45,935 bases of DNA from Pseudomonadota bacterium (GTDB taxonomy: Bacteria; Pseudomonadota; Alphaproteobacteria; SHVP01): assembly GCA_022566715.1 (NCBI GenBank), contig JADFIH010000008.1:1-45935 (forward strand). The letters run 5' to 3'. The notes beneath the pieces were generated by a model. That model was not told where the DNA came from, made no database searches, and worked only from the letters and a program-made list of their open reading frames with translations. Below, in pieces: positions 27,101-34,237 of this stretch; within the stretch, counting starts at the first letter, position 1, and the number at the start of each line of letters is the position of its first letter. The translations under genes were made by a program, and so were the position numbers.

Positions 27101-27343
27101 GCATACGGCGACGAAGCGCCGGCCGATCTTCTCGTCACCGAATGCAGGCTGCCGGGGGCTTGGACGGGCGAGACATTGGCGGCACGGTTGCGGCGCACGG
27201 CGCCGGGTCTGCGGGTTGTCCTGACCTGCGATACCGATTTGGGCGCGTCCGGGGCAAGCTTCGGCGAAGCGGCGATTCTGCTGAAGCCTTTCGGTCTCGA
27301 CGAGCTCTCCGCGCTTGTGAAATGGCGAGACGCCAGCGAATGA
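24185..27343 (+). CDS. CHASE/PAS sensor with pseudo-histidine-kinase and pseudo-receiver
   Basis: A 1052-aa membrane sensor. A membrane helix (residues 11-30) is followed by a CHASE-like periplasmic domain (about 30-260), a second helix (about 266-283), then three or four PAS-type domains. A DHp-like region aligns with the usual AHDFNNLL box but reads RIAADLNRALADSLGDL, so the phosphoacceptor His is Ala (residue 842). No HATPase domain follows; the chain goes through a linker directly to a receiver whose phosphoacceptor Asp is Glu (VTECRLPG, codon 27140-27142) and whose acidic pair is altered (EPDPDVRR). The Lys is retained (LLKPF). A period-12 tandem repeat at 26060-26119 encodes G-A/T-D-x units between PAS domains. 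Alternative start ATG at 24110. It follows the CckA-like gene, so the two may work together. Confidence 0.8.
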   Translation: MSEQRPHTPSVWLWPLTLAAVVTALLALIVWRPASSALEREISARERERVEDQLAIIGTNLQQSLRSRVSILEGIAAFVASESTLDEGRSIRDTRERFVAYAGNLPLEKADILQAWIARSAMVTAVAPLTGNEDLLGRRRHPADGGIAPGETRVEVSDIAAPGGEALVTAVIELAGAGPPSVQVGIDFYAHALIEEANLGRYGRNIVVSLRDGGGRSVFPLGRGALVEPAIYPIGVSRGFWELAAVPAGGWNDAADRYVPIFRGGGWAASMLLGLLVLYTRSTRARRRRRTHRLEADILETEARFNEIASSIPGVIFRLVRKPSGAIQYSYLSEGARDVFGVESAQAAADSSWIRRTIHPDDRTRFDDMLGASAARRTPLTFEFRVVSNGGETKWLRSISLPRLCPNGDVIWTGHIADITDARHRLDLLEESEARFRAAFDAHPDGIALHDHDGGLVASNDAAQGMFGNAIPPLAKPGPESGQKPDAAATGLARIRRPDGASAWVLTDSRPIFRTGDAKPAGYLQTFTDVSDPHDREAGLIRDGRVYRDAVDSALDVLWRTDADLRFTAMDETASGEPHPIAGALIGTRLLDLHDADAEDGTDEIHRQIGSHEPFRNLRYDFDEPGADTGTDRGADPGPEAGAGRVFRFSGTAALDQSGIFLGYHGAAREEAIAAGLPELAPEQADLLAGLTRAADDLPVGIIFFDRGDQFVFRNRAFDLAEPHTDLIRPGISPAGFQSALRERGVTPPVPAMPTTADGEDIPENEAIPEDGTTPTAQAVEVDAFFEGWIGPHWLQIRRHDLEGDGTLFVVSDLTDLKDEEDHAAQRRMVDAAFEAACRIAADLNRALADSLGDLTRLKEGRGAGGDIIGRALASSERGAALGIRLLSLLQGRTSRPVQADPSAPASDTGDMPRAALQDQDRAEVEEPTAEAPARRTAIVLEPDPDVRRVTASLLRLLDYEVMDSGDAEDAIAYGDEAPADLLVTECRLPGAWTGETLAARLRRTAPGLRVVLTCDTDLGASGASFGEAAILLKPFGLDELSALVKWRDASE
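26060..26119 (+). repeat. Period-12 tandem repeat (5 units) inside the sensor gene
   Basis: Five in-frame 12-base units such as GGGGCCGACACA and GGGGCCGACCCA encode tetrapeptides GADT, GTDR, GADP, GPEA and GAGR. This probably forms a flexible inter-domain linker. Confidence 0.8.
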
Positions 27344-27887
27344 ACCTGGCCCACGGGGACTCGGCGCCACTTGGCTTTACCGGATCGGGACCATCATCAG
27401 GGGTAAGCATGTCCCAAAATGGTTAGACCCTATGCTGTTTTGTTTCGCCGACGCCCCGAGCCTAATATCCACCTTGACGCGAAGGCGTTCCTTCCCTCTC
27501 TGGTGTGCACTGCCCCCCGCTTGTTCGCGGGGGGCTTTTTTTTGGGCTCGAATTCTTGGTTAACGGACCGCGCCCGCCGAGGTTGGTTGACGCCAAACAG
27601 CCGCGCCGCCGCACGCCATGGGCGGCCGCGGCGCCTCGGCCGGGACGCGGGAGAAGAGTACAGGAAGGGTTGGGGCTCGGAGGGCGCACTTTACCGCCGC
27701 TGGGGCCCGATCAGGGGGCTTAGAGTGGTTCCGGCTTGGGCCGGAACCACTCTCTAGTTTTTATCGCTCACGGCTGCGGACGAGACAATCTCGGATGAAT
27801 TAAGGATGGCCGCGCCTGCGTGAGCGCGCCGGATAACCGGCGGGCCGCCTTGCGGCCTTGAGCGATTCTAGATGAACCGGAAGCGTT
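27344..27887. other. Gene-poor stretch after the sensor gene
   Basis: No convincing gene is seen. It contains a strong plus-strand terminator (27512-27543) about 170 bases after the sensor stop, and a minus-oriented copy of the dispersed repeat (27720-27891). The long distance from stop codon to terminator leaves room for a small RNA or 3' UTR between 27344 and 27511. No promoter could be assigned. Confidence 0.5.
27512..27543 (+). terminator. Rho-independent terminator
   Basis: A perfect 9-bp stem GCCCCCCGC/GCGGGGGGC with loop TTGTTC is followed by eight T residues. It probably ends the transcript of the CckA-like/pseudokinase pair. Confidence 0.9.
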
Positions 27888-27891
27888 CTAG
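27720..27891 (-). repeat. Dispersed structured intergenic repeat, copy B (inverted)
   Basis: The minus strand reads the same module order as copies A, C and D. Its 3' terminal hairpin is a perfect 14-bp stem, AGAGTGGTTCCGGC/GCCGGAACCACTCT (27723-27754), and the GGCCGCAAGGCGGCC and CGCCGGTTATCCGGCG hairpins are present. A short unique insertion around 27782-27810 separates modules. The left-end CTAG of the element supplies the TAG stop codon of the small secreted-protein gene at 27888. Confidence 0.88.
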
Positions 27892-28193
27892 CGGGTGGTT
27901 ACGGGCTGCAGAATATCGATGCCGTCGGCGAACCGGTTCTGCCGCAGCAGGAAGATCAGGAGGATCGGTCCGATGGCCTCGCGCGCCCGGGACGTGCTCT
28001 CACTATCGCCCGTACCGCGCGCCCGAAGCTTGTCCAGATCGACCAGGGCAGCACTGGAGCCAATTGGGCTCGCGTCTTCAATCAGGGCCGGACGGGTATC
28101 CTCGAGATCGCTTTCGGCCGCAGTGGCCTCGCCAGCCAGCGCCGCCGCCAGGAGAATCCCACCAAAAGTGGCTGTGACCCTTGCAAATCTCAT
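27888..28193 (-). CDS. Small secreted hypothetical protein
   Basis: A 101-aa protein with a clear signal peptide (MRFARVTATFGGILLAAALA, cleavage likely after ATAA). The ATG at 28193 is supported by GGGGAG eight bases upstream. The mature part is mostly polar with one hydrophobic stretch (GPILLIFLL), and I do not recognise the family. A DLDKLR segment is weakly reminiscent of the E-L-x-x-L leader motif in the C39-associated proteins at 43-46 kb but lacks the glycine pair. Its TAG stop lies inside the terminal CTAG of repeat copy B, so the native 3' end may have been altered by that element. Confidence 0.55.
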   Translation of the reverse strand: MRFARVTATFGGILLAAALAGEATAAESDLEDTRPALIEDASPIGSSAALVDLDKLRARGTGDSESTSRAREAIGPILLIFLLRQNRFADGIDILQPVTTR

Positions 28194-28651
28194 CGATCCG
28201 GCTCCCCTGCGTAGTGGGCGAAACGCGCCCGAATCCCCGTCCCATTGCACTGATTCGGGGGCCGGCCAGCAACTGTGCAAATGGTGTAGCGGCGCAGTAT
28301 TCGAGGGGAAACCCAAGGTGTTTCAAGGACTTCGAAGCGGGCACGCCAAGGGGGTTCCCCAAATGGTGTAATCGATCCGTCGCTTCGCGGGATCGTTTGG
28401 CCGCCCGGCGGCGGTATCCCTGGACCCTGGGACCCCCGGCGCCGGCCCAGGGGCGCGCAGGCCCGGCTCCCTCCAACGCGCCGGGGTACCCCTTATTCGA
28501 CGCGGCGTAACCCCCTCGCTTGATCCGCAGGGTTCAGCCATGTGGCATCGTTTTTGGTGTTGCGGGTGTCGAGGCGCTGGCCATCACCACGCCCCTCCCG
28601 CGTCCGCGCAATCGCGCCGGATGGCTTTGCCGCAATAGGGGCGGCATCGCG
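28194..28651. other. Stretch with no recognised feature
   Basis: About 460 bases of GC-rich sequence. Apart from the ribosome binding site of the minus-strand small gene at its left edge, I see no gene, repeat or terminator I can support. Confidence 0.4.
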
Positions 28652-28861
28652 ATGTTAGACACGACGGAGTGGCCAATGTCCTGGGATTTGTTCTTGCTGA
28701 CTTTTGCGGTTGGGCTTGCGTACGGCGCCGTGCTGGCGATCCTGGCACTGTATCTGCTGGTCATCGCGCGGCGAACTCGCCAGGACGCGGCTCCCGCCGC
28801 ACCGGTGGTCTTCGACGCCGACAACGTGACCCGGCTGCATCGGGTCGACCGCTACTGCTGA
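28652..28861 (+). CDS. Possible small single-pass membrane protein
   Basis: A 69-aa frame with one strong hydrophobic helix (LFLLTFAVGLAYGAVLAILA, about residues 13-36), then a basic stop-transfer segment (ARRTRQ) and a short polar tail. The composition is typical of genuine small membrane proteins and unlike a random GC-rich frame. A GGGG stretch lies about 10 bases before the ATG. No family is recognised and the neighbours give no functional clue. Confidence 0.45.
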   Translation: MLDTTEWPMSWDLFLLTFAVGLAYGAVLAILALYLLVIARRTRQDAAPAAPVVFDADNVTRLHRVDRYC

Positions 28862-29312
28862 GCGGACCGCGGCCGGCCGCGGCATCGAGAACCTCGCGCT
28901 GGAGCGGGCTCCGCGCCGCCATCCGGAGCACCGCGTCCCGCGCAACAGCGCCCGAACCGTGGTCTTCCGTCAGGACCATCGTCGCCTCGCGCAAATTTGA
29001 TAGTGCTAGGCGCGCAATACCTCCGATTTGAAATGGGCCTCCCCGGAGTCACCGTTTACAAATACCCACTGGAAAAACGAGCGCGTAACGGCGCCGCAAC
29101 AGCGTAATGTTCCGCGGAACAGGGCGCTATGGCGTGCCGCCCGGTTTTGGTTTTGGACCGGTCTAGAGCGTTTCCAGTTCACCTGGAACCGCTCAAGGCC
29201 GCAAGGCGGCCCGCCGGTTATCCGGCGCGCCCGCGCAGGCGCGGACCTTCCGGTCCGCAGCCGTGAGCGACAAAAAGCTAGAGCGGTTCCGGCCAAGCCG
29301 GAATCGCTCTAG
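28862..29312. other. Gene-free stretch holding repeat copy C
   Basis: No gene is supported. The right part, 29162-29314, is repeat copy C, which abuts the 5' end of the GNAT-like reading frame. The left part (28862-29161) has nothing I recognise. Confidence 0.5.
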
Positions 29313-29314
29313 CG
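29162..29314 (+). repeat. Dispersed structured intergenic repeat, copy C
   Basis: The most compact copy. The 5' hairpin is TCTAGAGCGTTTCCAG/CCTGGAACCGCTC, then GGCCGCAAGGCGGCC, CGCCGGTTATCCGGCG, a GGACC-GGTCC pair, GTGAGCGACAAAAAGCTAG, and the 3' hairpin AGAGCGGTTCCGGC/GCCGGAATCGCTCT. The outer ends form an imperfect inverted repeat (TCTAGAGCG...CGCTCTAG). Differences from copies A, B and D in hairpin arms often keep pairing, which suggests structure is conserved. Confidence 0.9.
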
Positions 29315-29498
29315 TCAGCATGGAGCAAGAGCCGTCAGCGGACTCCGGGAGTTTTCGGGAACAGATGTCGAGGCCGTTGCGGGCCTGGCCGAGCGCGTTG
29401 TCGGCGCGCCCCCGAACGAGGCGGCGCGGCAACGCCGTCGTCAAAATCTATTCGACATTTTCCTCAACCATCCGCATGGCGACACAAACATACGGTCC

Positions 29499-30422
29499 TT
29501 GGTTTTCGAGGAAAAAGGAGGCCGTATCGTAGGCTTCTTTGGGCGTGTTCCGAAGCCAATACTCTTCAGGGGTGATGTCATTTCGGGCGCCGTCGGTACA
29601 CACTTTCTGGTGGATCCGGCAAACCGGGGAAAGTTCGTCGGCATTCGGTTATTGCGCGCTGCGTTAGCGGGACCACAGGATCTATTATACGCGGACGCGA
29701 CATCCGATATGGCCCGAAAACTTCTGATTATTGCGGGCGCGGGTGTTTCGGCTCCATTGAGTTGCCATTGGCTGCGCCCCCTTCGGCCGCTCTCGCTCGT
29801 GCTGTCCAGGGCGAAGGGGGCGGCGCCGACGAGGCTCCTCGCCAGGGCGGGGACTCCGACCGCGCTGATTCTGGACCGCCTGTCGTCGCGCCTGCCATAC
29901 ATTAGAGTTCCTCCCCCGGCCGCCGATTTGTCGCTCCGGGAAATCGATTGCGAATCCCTTCTAAAATGCAAATCGAGGCTGGAGCCAAGGAAGGTCATAC
30001 AGCCCGACAACAATACCTGGCTAAGCTGGGCGCTCGGCCGCTTACGGGCGGGTAAGGAAATGTTTGGGCGCCTTCGCATACTTGGCGCTTATGACCGAAC
30101 GGAAAACCTGGTCGGCTGGTGCGTCCTTTGCACGAAACCCGGCCAAATCGCCGAGCTACTGGACTTCGGCGCGACGGACAAGGCCGCGCCGAAGCTATTC
30201 GACCTCGTGATCCGGGAGGCTTATCGCGCCGGCGCGGCCGGCCTGGCGGGCCGCGCCGATCCCGTCCTGCAGGGAATTGTCTCCCGCTCTCATAGTTTTT
30301 TCCGGCCGAACGACGAATGTATGGTTTTCCACTCAAGGCATCCCGAGATTTTCGACGCCTTTCAGCGCGGTGACGTAAACCTCTCCCGTCTGGACGGCGA
30401 ATTCGTTGCCGGACCGCCGTAA
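29499..30422 (+). CDS. GNAT-like acyltransferase with damaged or unusual 5' end
   Basis: A frame of 307 residues from a TTG. It contains an acetyl-CoA-binding motif A region (GTHFLVDPANRGKFVGIRLLRAAL) and the downstream GPQDLLYADATSDMARKLL and RPLRP segments seen in GNAT proteins of exopolysaccharide clusters. Homology-like sequence (LFDIFLNHPHGD-IRSLVFEEK and, before it, DVEAVAGLAERVVG) continues upstream in the same frame to 29313, but there is no ATG, GTG or TTG before 29499. An ATG at 29320 is in another frame and would need a frameshift near 29360 to join. Repeat copy C ends at 29314, so its insertion may have displaced the start. It is likely either a pseudogene or a gene with a nonstandard start. 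Confidence 0.6.
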   Translation: MVFEEKGGRIVGFFGRVPKPILFRGDVISGAVGTHFLVDPANRGKFVGIRLLRAALAGPQDLLYADATSDMARKLLIIAGAGVSAPLSCHWLRPLRPLSLVLSRAKGAAPTRLLARAGTPTALILDRLSSRLPYIRVPPPAADLSLREIDCESLLKCKSRLEPRKVIQPDNNTWLSWALGRLRAGKEMFGRLRILGAYDRTENLVGWCVLCTKPGQIAELLDFGATDKAAPKLFDLVIREAYRAGAAGLAGRADPVLQGIVSRSHSFFRPNDECMVFHSRHPEIFDAFQRGDVNLSRLDGEFVAGPP

Positions 30423-30649
30423 ATTTCCGTGCCGGGGCGGGAAACGGCATGCCGTGGAGTCGAGGGGTTGGTGCGACCCATCGGGTGACGCACCGCGGAG
30501 TCGGACCTTGAAAACCGGCTACGCCGCGTCCCGCTGATTGACGATGGGTCCGCGTTCGGGCCGGCCGATGTCAAACGCGGGATCGTTCCAGCGCACCCCA
30601 CGTCCGTGCTCCGGACCATGGGCGCCCTTCGGTTCCGTCTCGATGAAGA

Positions 30650-32014
30650 TCACGGCGAGACGCCCGCGTCCTTGAGAAGACCCACCCGCTGAAGCGCGTT
30701 GGCCGCGTGTTTAATGCGGGTGAACGCGAGGCCCGACCGCTCGGCGATGTCCAATAGGCTATGGCTTCCGTCGCACAGATTCAAAACCCAGAGCAGCGGC
30801 AGTTCCTCGAGCTTTTCATCACTCTGACCGGAGACCTCCCGATAGAGGCCGCGGCGTCCAAGCTGCGGTTCACCCTTGGGACTCTGATTGATCAAAATCC
30901 GGTTGTTATCGAGCACGTGGAAGATCGAAAGGCACTTGTGAAAAGAATCGGCCAAGGCGTCGGGACGCACGAAATCCAGGTTGTCCGCGGACGTGTGGTA
31001 CTCGGCAAATCGCTCGAAGGGGGTCCGCATCAAAAGCCCGACCGGAAGGTCGAAGCCGGGCGAATTGAACTGCCGTTCGTCATAGCCGTAGGGGGAGAAA
31101 TCCACGACGTCGAACGGATCCCCCGACTGTCCAAGGATATGCGCCACCGCGCGATCGATCTCGCGGCCGCCGTGGCGGCTCTTCTTATAGGTCGGCGGCC
31201 CCGGATCCCCCAGACACGAAAGGACGAGTCCCGCCCGGATGCGGCCGAGACCGGCTTCATTGCGCGCGAGCCAGGTGATCGCGCCGATCAGGCTGGGAAT
31301 GAAGATGAAGCGATAGGTATAGGTGAGGTCGAGCCCGCCGAGATGGCCCGCCAGAGCCGTCGCAATCGCGACACCCGACAGGTTGTCGTTGGCGAGCGCG
31401 GGATGACAGATATGACAGGAGACCAGCACCTCCTCATCGCTGCGGCCTTGGATCACGCACTCGCCGTAGGTGAGCGACCCGTCGCTGAGCGTCGAGTCGA
31501 TGCGCACATGGTAGTCGCCGTCCGGAAGCGCCTCCAACTGACGATGGCTCAGGCAAAAGCCCCAGGCGTTGCCGTAATGCGAATACCGGTAGGGCACCCA
31601 ATCGGGATGCTCGGGCAGGCTGTAGAGCCTCGGCCGCAATTCCGAAAGCGGCATCGTCGCGTCGATCGGCGCACTGGAATAGACGACGTGCAGATTGCAG
31701 TCGGCGAAATCCAGAACCGTGTCGCCGGCGCTCGTTTTGAGACTGGCGCCACGGATGTTCCATTCCTTCGGGACCGTCCAGTCCAAAACCTTGGTTCCAC
31801 TTGGAACCTCGTGAATTTGCAAGGGTATTCTCTGGCCGATGCGGCGCAGGGTTTCGCGCACGCCGTCGCCCGTGATGCATCGCGGTATGGGATAGAGCTC
31901 GGCGATGAAGTCGTGAATCTCCTGGCCCATGGACTCCAGGCGCGGCACCCGATCGAAAACCGGGCGCGGGCTGTCCTCGGCCGGAAGGGTCCGGCTATTG
32001 CTCGGAACGTTCAT
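30650..32014 (-). CDS. DUF4910-type aminopeptidase-like protein
   Basis: A 454-aa cytosolic protein. After the N-terminal MGQEIHDFIAELYPIPRCITGDGVR block it shows the M28-peptidase-like metal site SCHICHPALANDNLSG, followed by FIPSLIGAITWLARN and a C-terminal winged-helix-like segment (LCDGSHSLLDIAERSGL). These fit DUF4910 proteins, which occur in polysaccharide and nonribosomal clusters. The ATG at 32014 overlaps the stop of the PIG-L deacetylase gene (ATGA), so the pair is translationally coupled. It may hydrolyse an amide on a sugar or peptide intermediate; the substrate is unknown. Confidence 0.82.
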   Translation of the reverse strand: MNVPSNSRTLPAEDSPRPVFDRVPRLESMGQEIHDFIAELYPIPRCITGDGVRETLRRIGQRIPLQIHEVPSGTKVLDWTVPKEWNIRGASLKTSAGDTVLDFADCNLHVVYSSAPIDATMPLSELRPRLYSLPEHPDWVPYRYSHYGNAWGFCLSHRQLEALPDGDYHVRIDSTLSDGSLTYGECVIQGRSDEEVLVSCHICHPALANDNLSGVAIATALAGHLGGLDLTYTYRFIFIPSLIGAITWLARNEAGLGRIRAGLVLSCLGDPGPPTYKKSRHGGREIDRAVAHILGQSGDPFDVVDFSPYGYDERQFNSPGFDLPVGLLMRTPFERFAEYHTSADNLDFVRPDALADSFHKCLSIFHVLDNNRILINQSPKGEPQLGRRGLYREVSGQSDEKLEELPLLWVLNLCDGSHSLLDIAERSGLAFTRIKHAANALQRVGLLKDAGVSP

Positions 32015-32712
32015 GACCGGCCGGAACGACTTGGGCCGGTCAGAACGATCTTGCGGCAGTGAAAGCCCTCGGCGTAACCATCGGCCGCGCGGCACTCGAT
32101 ACCCCTTAGGCGCATCAGCCCGGTGAACGTTTCCGGCGAGAACCAATGTTTCTTCGCTTGAGTTTCAAAACAACGCATCAACATTTCAACCTTGCGCTTG
32201 AGAAACCGTTCGGAAATCGGCACGAAGAAATTCGGCTGCCCGATATCGCCATCATATTTCGGGACCTCGTATTCGAGGATCAGGCTCTCGCGAAACGTGG
32301 TCCAAGTCAGATCCGAAATAACCCGGTGATCCTGATGCAAGTCCTGACGATAATGCGTGAAAATCACCTCCGGTTGAATTTCTCTCTTGAGTTGCTCGAA
32401 GTATTCTTTTATCTCCAAACCGATATAAGGAAAAAAGCTGTTGCGGAACTCCTTGAAAACGATGTCCGTTCGGTGCTCTTGCCCAAATAACATTTTGGCG
32501 GCACGGCTTGTCTCCGCGGCGCGGCGCGCGTCGGAGCTGAATACCACCCATCGAATTTCGGCGGCCGGGTACTCCTCGGCGAAACGAAGAAGGGTCGCAC
32601 CGCATCCGATTTCGATGTCGTCGCAGTGGGCGCCTAGACAGAGCACCGTTTTGGCCTCGCCAGAGCCCGGGCCCAACGTTAATTCCAGCATGGTCCCCTG
32701 GACCCGGACCAT
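32011..32712 (-). CDS. PIG-L family deacetylase
   Basis: A 233-aa LmbE/PIG-L type zinc hydrolase. GAHCDDIEIGCG is the AHPDD-type metal motif, with Cys in place of Pro, and HYRQDLHQDHR is the second metal motif. It would remove acetyl groups from an N-acetylated sugar or similar substrate. The start is uncertain: ATG at 32712, ATG at 32691 (AGGGG close upstream) or a GTG at 32823. The last would translate a run of 15-bp tandem repeats as GLARD pentapeptides. It overlaps the DUF4910 gene by four bases; the two probably act in sequence. Confidence 0.87.
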   Translation of the reverse strand: MVRVQGTMLELTLGPGSGEAKTVLCLGAHCDDIEIGCGATLLRFAEEYPAAEIRWVVFSSDARRAAETSRAAKMLFGQEHRTDIVFKEFRNSFFPYIGLEIKEYFEQLKREIQPEVIFTHYRQDLHQDHRVISDLTWTTFRESLILEYEVPKYDGDIGQPNFFVPISERFLKRKVEMLMRCFETQAKKHWFSPETFTGLMRLRGIECRAADGYAEGFHCRKIVLTGPSRSGRS

Positions 32713-32770
32713 GGAACAAAAACCGCACCGCCGCGCGATCGAGACCGGGTTCCGGAGGTCCACTGAACGG

Positions 32771-32830
32771 CGCGCCAATCCGTCCCGCGCCAATCCGTCC
32801 CGCGCCAGTCCATCCCAGGCCACTCCATTC
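32771..32830 (-). repeat. 15-bp tandem repeat (4 units) just before the PIG-L gene
   Basis: Units CGCGCCAATCCGTCC (32771-32785 and 32786-32800, identical), then CGCGCCAGTCCATCC and a more diverged unit. On the minus strand the frame that continues into the PIG-L gene reads WDGLA-RDGLA-RDGLA. The repeat lies either in the extreme 5' coding region or in the leader. Confidence 0.9.
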
Positions 32831-32896
32831 CAGATACGGCGGGGCGAGCCTCACACGGACACCTGTTCCGTGCCCTCATCCGGTTCGAGGCCGGCA

Positions 32897-34237
32897 TCAA
32901 AGCCCGATCCCGTCATACCGCTCGATGCCGTCCATCCTGAGCGTTCTCCGCCCATCGACAACCAATGGCGCGTTCGAACGGCCGGACAACAGGGCCGGAA
33001 GACACTCGAACTCGCGCCAACTCGTCGCAATAACGACAGCGTCCACGCCTTCGATGGCTTGTTCAAGGCTGGAAGCAATCGTAATCGGCGGGCCGGCCGG
33101 CAAGACTTTCTCCGCGGCCCCGTTCACGACGGGATCGTATGCGGTCACGGACACGCCGGCGCCAATCAGTTCGCTGATGATTGAAATAGCGGGAGACTCC
33201 CGCATGTCATCGGTATCGGGCTTGAACGCGAGGCCCAGCACCGAAACGCGCAGTCCCTTTAGTCGAGGGAAGTGCCGGCGGATGATGCCGATCATGCGCG
33301 CGGGTTGGGTTTCGTTGACGCTCATGACGCCTTTCAGCAATGTCATCGGCTCACCGGCCGAACGGCCTTGCGCAACCAAGGCCTTCACATCCTTCGGCAG
33401 ACAGCTCCCTCCGAATCCACAGCCCGCGTGCAGGAACGACGTGATCGGCGCCGTGCTGCGTTTTCCGCCCTCGGTTGGCATCGTGAAATACCGCGACAAG
33501 TGAACCGCGTTCATGACCTCGACGGCGTCGATGCCTCCGAGAGTCGAGGACAAGTTCGCGATTTCATTGGAGAACGAGATCATGGTCGCCAGGACCGCGT
33601 TCGAGGCGTACTTGATCATCTCGGCGGTCTTGTTGGTGGTACGAACGACCGGCGCACCCTCGAACGGCGCATAGACTTCGGCCATAACGCCGATCGTCCG
33701 GTCGTCGATTCCTCCGAGCACGATGCGGTCGGGATTCATGAAATCCTCGACGGCCGACCCTTCCGTCAAGAACTCCGGGTTCATTCCAACCCCAAACTCG
33801 TTTCCCACGGACCGCCCGGACGCTTCGGCAAGCGCCGGCGTCACGACATCATCGGTCGTCCCGGGAACCACCGTGCTTTTCATGACGACGACGTGGTAGG
33901 CGTTCTTCGCGCGAAGCGCCCGCCCGACCTGCTTTGCGGCCTGACGCACATAGGAAAGATCTATTTGCTCGCCGTCAAACGGGGTTCCAACCGCGATGAA
34001 GGTCAGATCGCTTTCCAAGACGGCGGCCGGAAGGTCGTCCGTCACGTTCAATCGGCCTCCGATCCGGCGCTGGAGAATCGACTCCAAGCCTTCCTCGAAG
34101 ATCGGCGACCGGCCCCGGCCTATGGCCTCCAGCTTGAGCCGGTCATTGTCCACGCAGGTGACATCATGCCCGACCTCGGCGAGGCACGCACCCGTGACCA
34201 GGCCAACGTAGCCGGTTCCCACAATGGAGATGCGCAC
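32897..34237 (-). CDS. UDP-glucose 6-dehydrogenase
   Basis: A 446-aa UDP-glucose/GDP-mannose dehydrogenase. It has NAD-binding MRISIVGTGYVGLVTGACL, the FIAVGTP motif, and NPEFLTEGSAVEDFMNPDRIV. The catalytic Cys is in GCGFGGSCLPKD, and the C-terminal domain shows LGLAFKPDTDDMRESPA. The best fit is UDP-glucose to UDP-glucuronate with two NAD+ reductions, because UDP-glucuronate is needed by the two UDP-xylose-synthase-type enzymes of this window. GDP-mannose dehydrogenase cannot be excluded. Its ATG directly abuts the TAG of the UXS-like gene. Confidence 0.92.
   Translation of the reverse strand: MRISIVGTGYVGLVTGACLAEVGHDVTCVDNDRLKLEAIGRGRSPIFEEGLESILQRRIGGRLNVTDDLPAAVLESDLTFIAVGTPFDGEQIDLSYVRQAAKQVGRALRAKNAYHVVVMKSTVVPGTTDDVVTPALAEASGRSVGNEFGVGMNPEFLTEGSAVEDFMNPDRIVLGGIDDRTIGVMAEVYAPFEGAPVVRTTNKTAEMIKYASNAVLATMISFSNEIANLSSTLGGIDAVEVMNAVHLSRYFTMPTEGGKRSTAPITSFLHAGCGFGGSCLPKDVKALVAQGRSAGEPMTLLKGVMSVNETQPARMIGIIRRHFPRLKGLRVSVLGLAFKPDTDDMRESPAISIISELIGAGVSVTAYDPVVNGAAEKVLPAGPPITIASSLEQAIEGVDAVVIATSWREFECLPALLSGRSNAPLVVDGRRTLRMDGIERYDGIGL

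Noticed and set aside
25856-27370. Minus-strand open frame of 504 codons
   Set aside because: Antisense to the PAS/pseudo-receiver part of the sensor gene; composition mirrors that strand.
30761-32062. Plus-strand open frame of 433 codons
   Set aside because: Antisense to the DUF4910 gene, which has conserved motifs; no recognisable protein features of its own.
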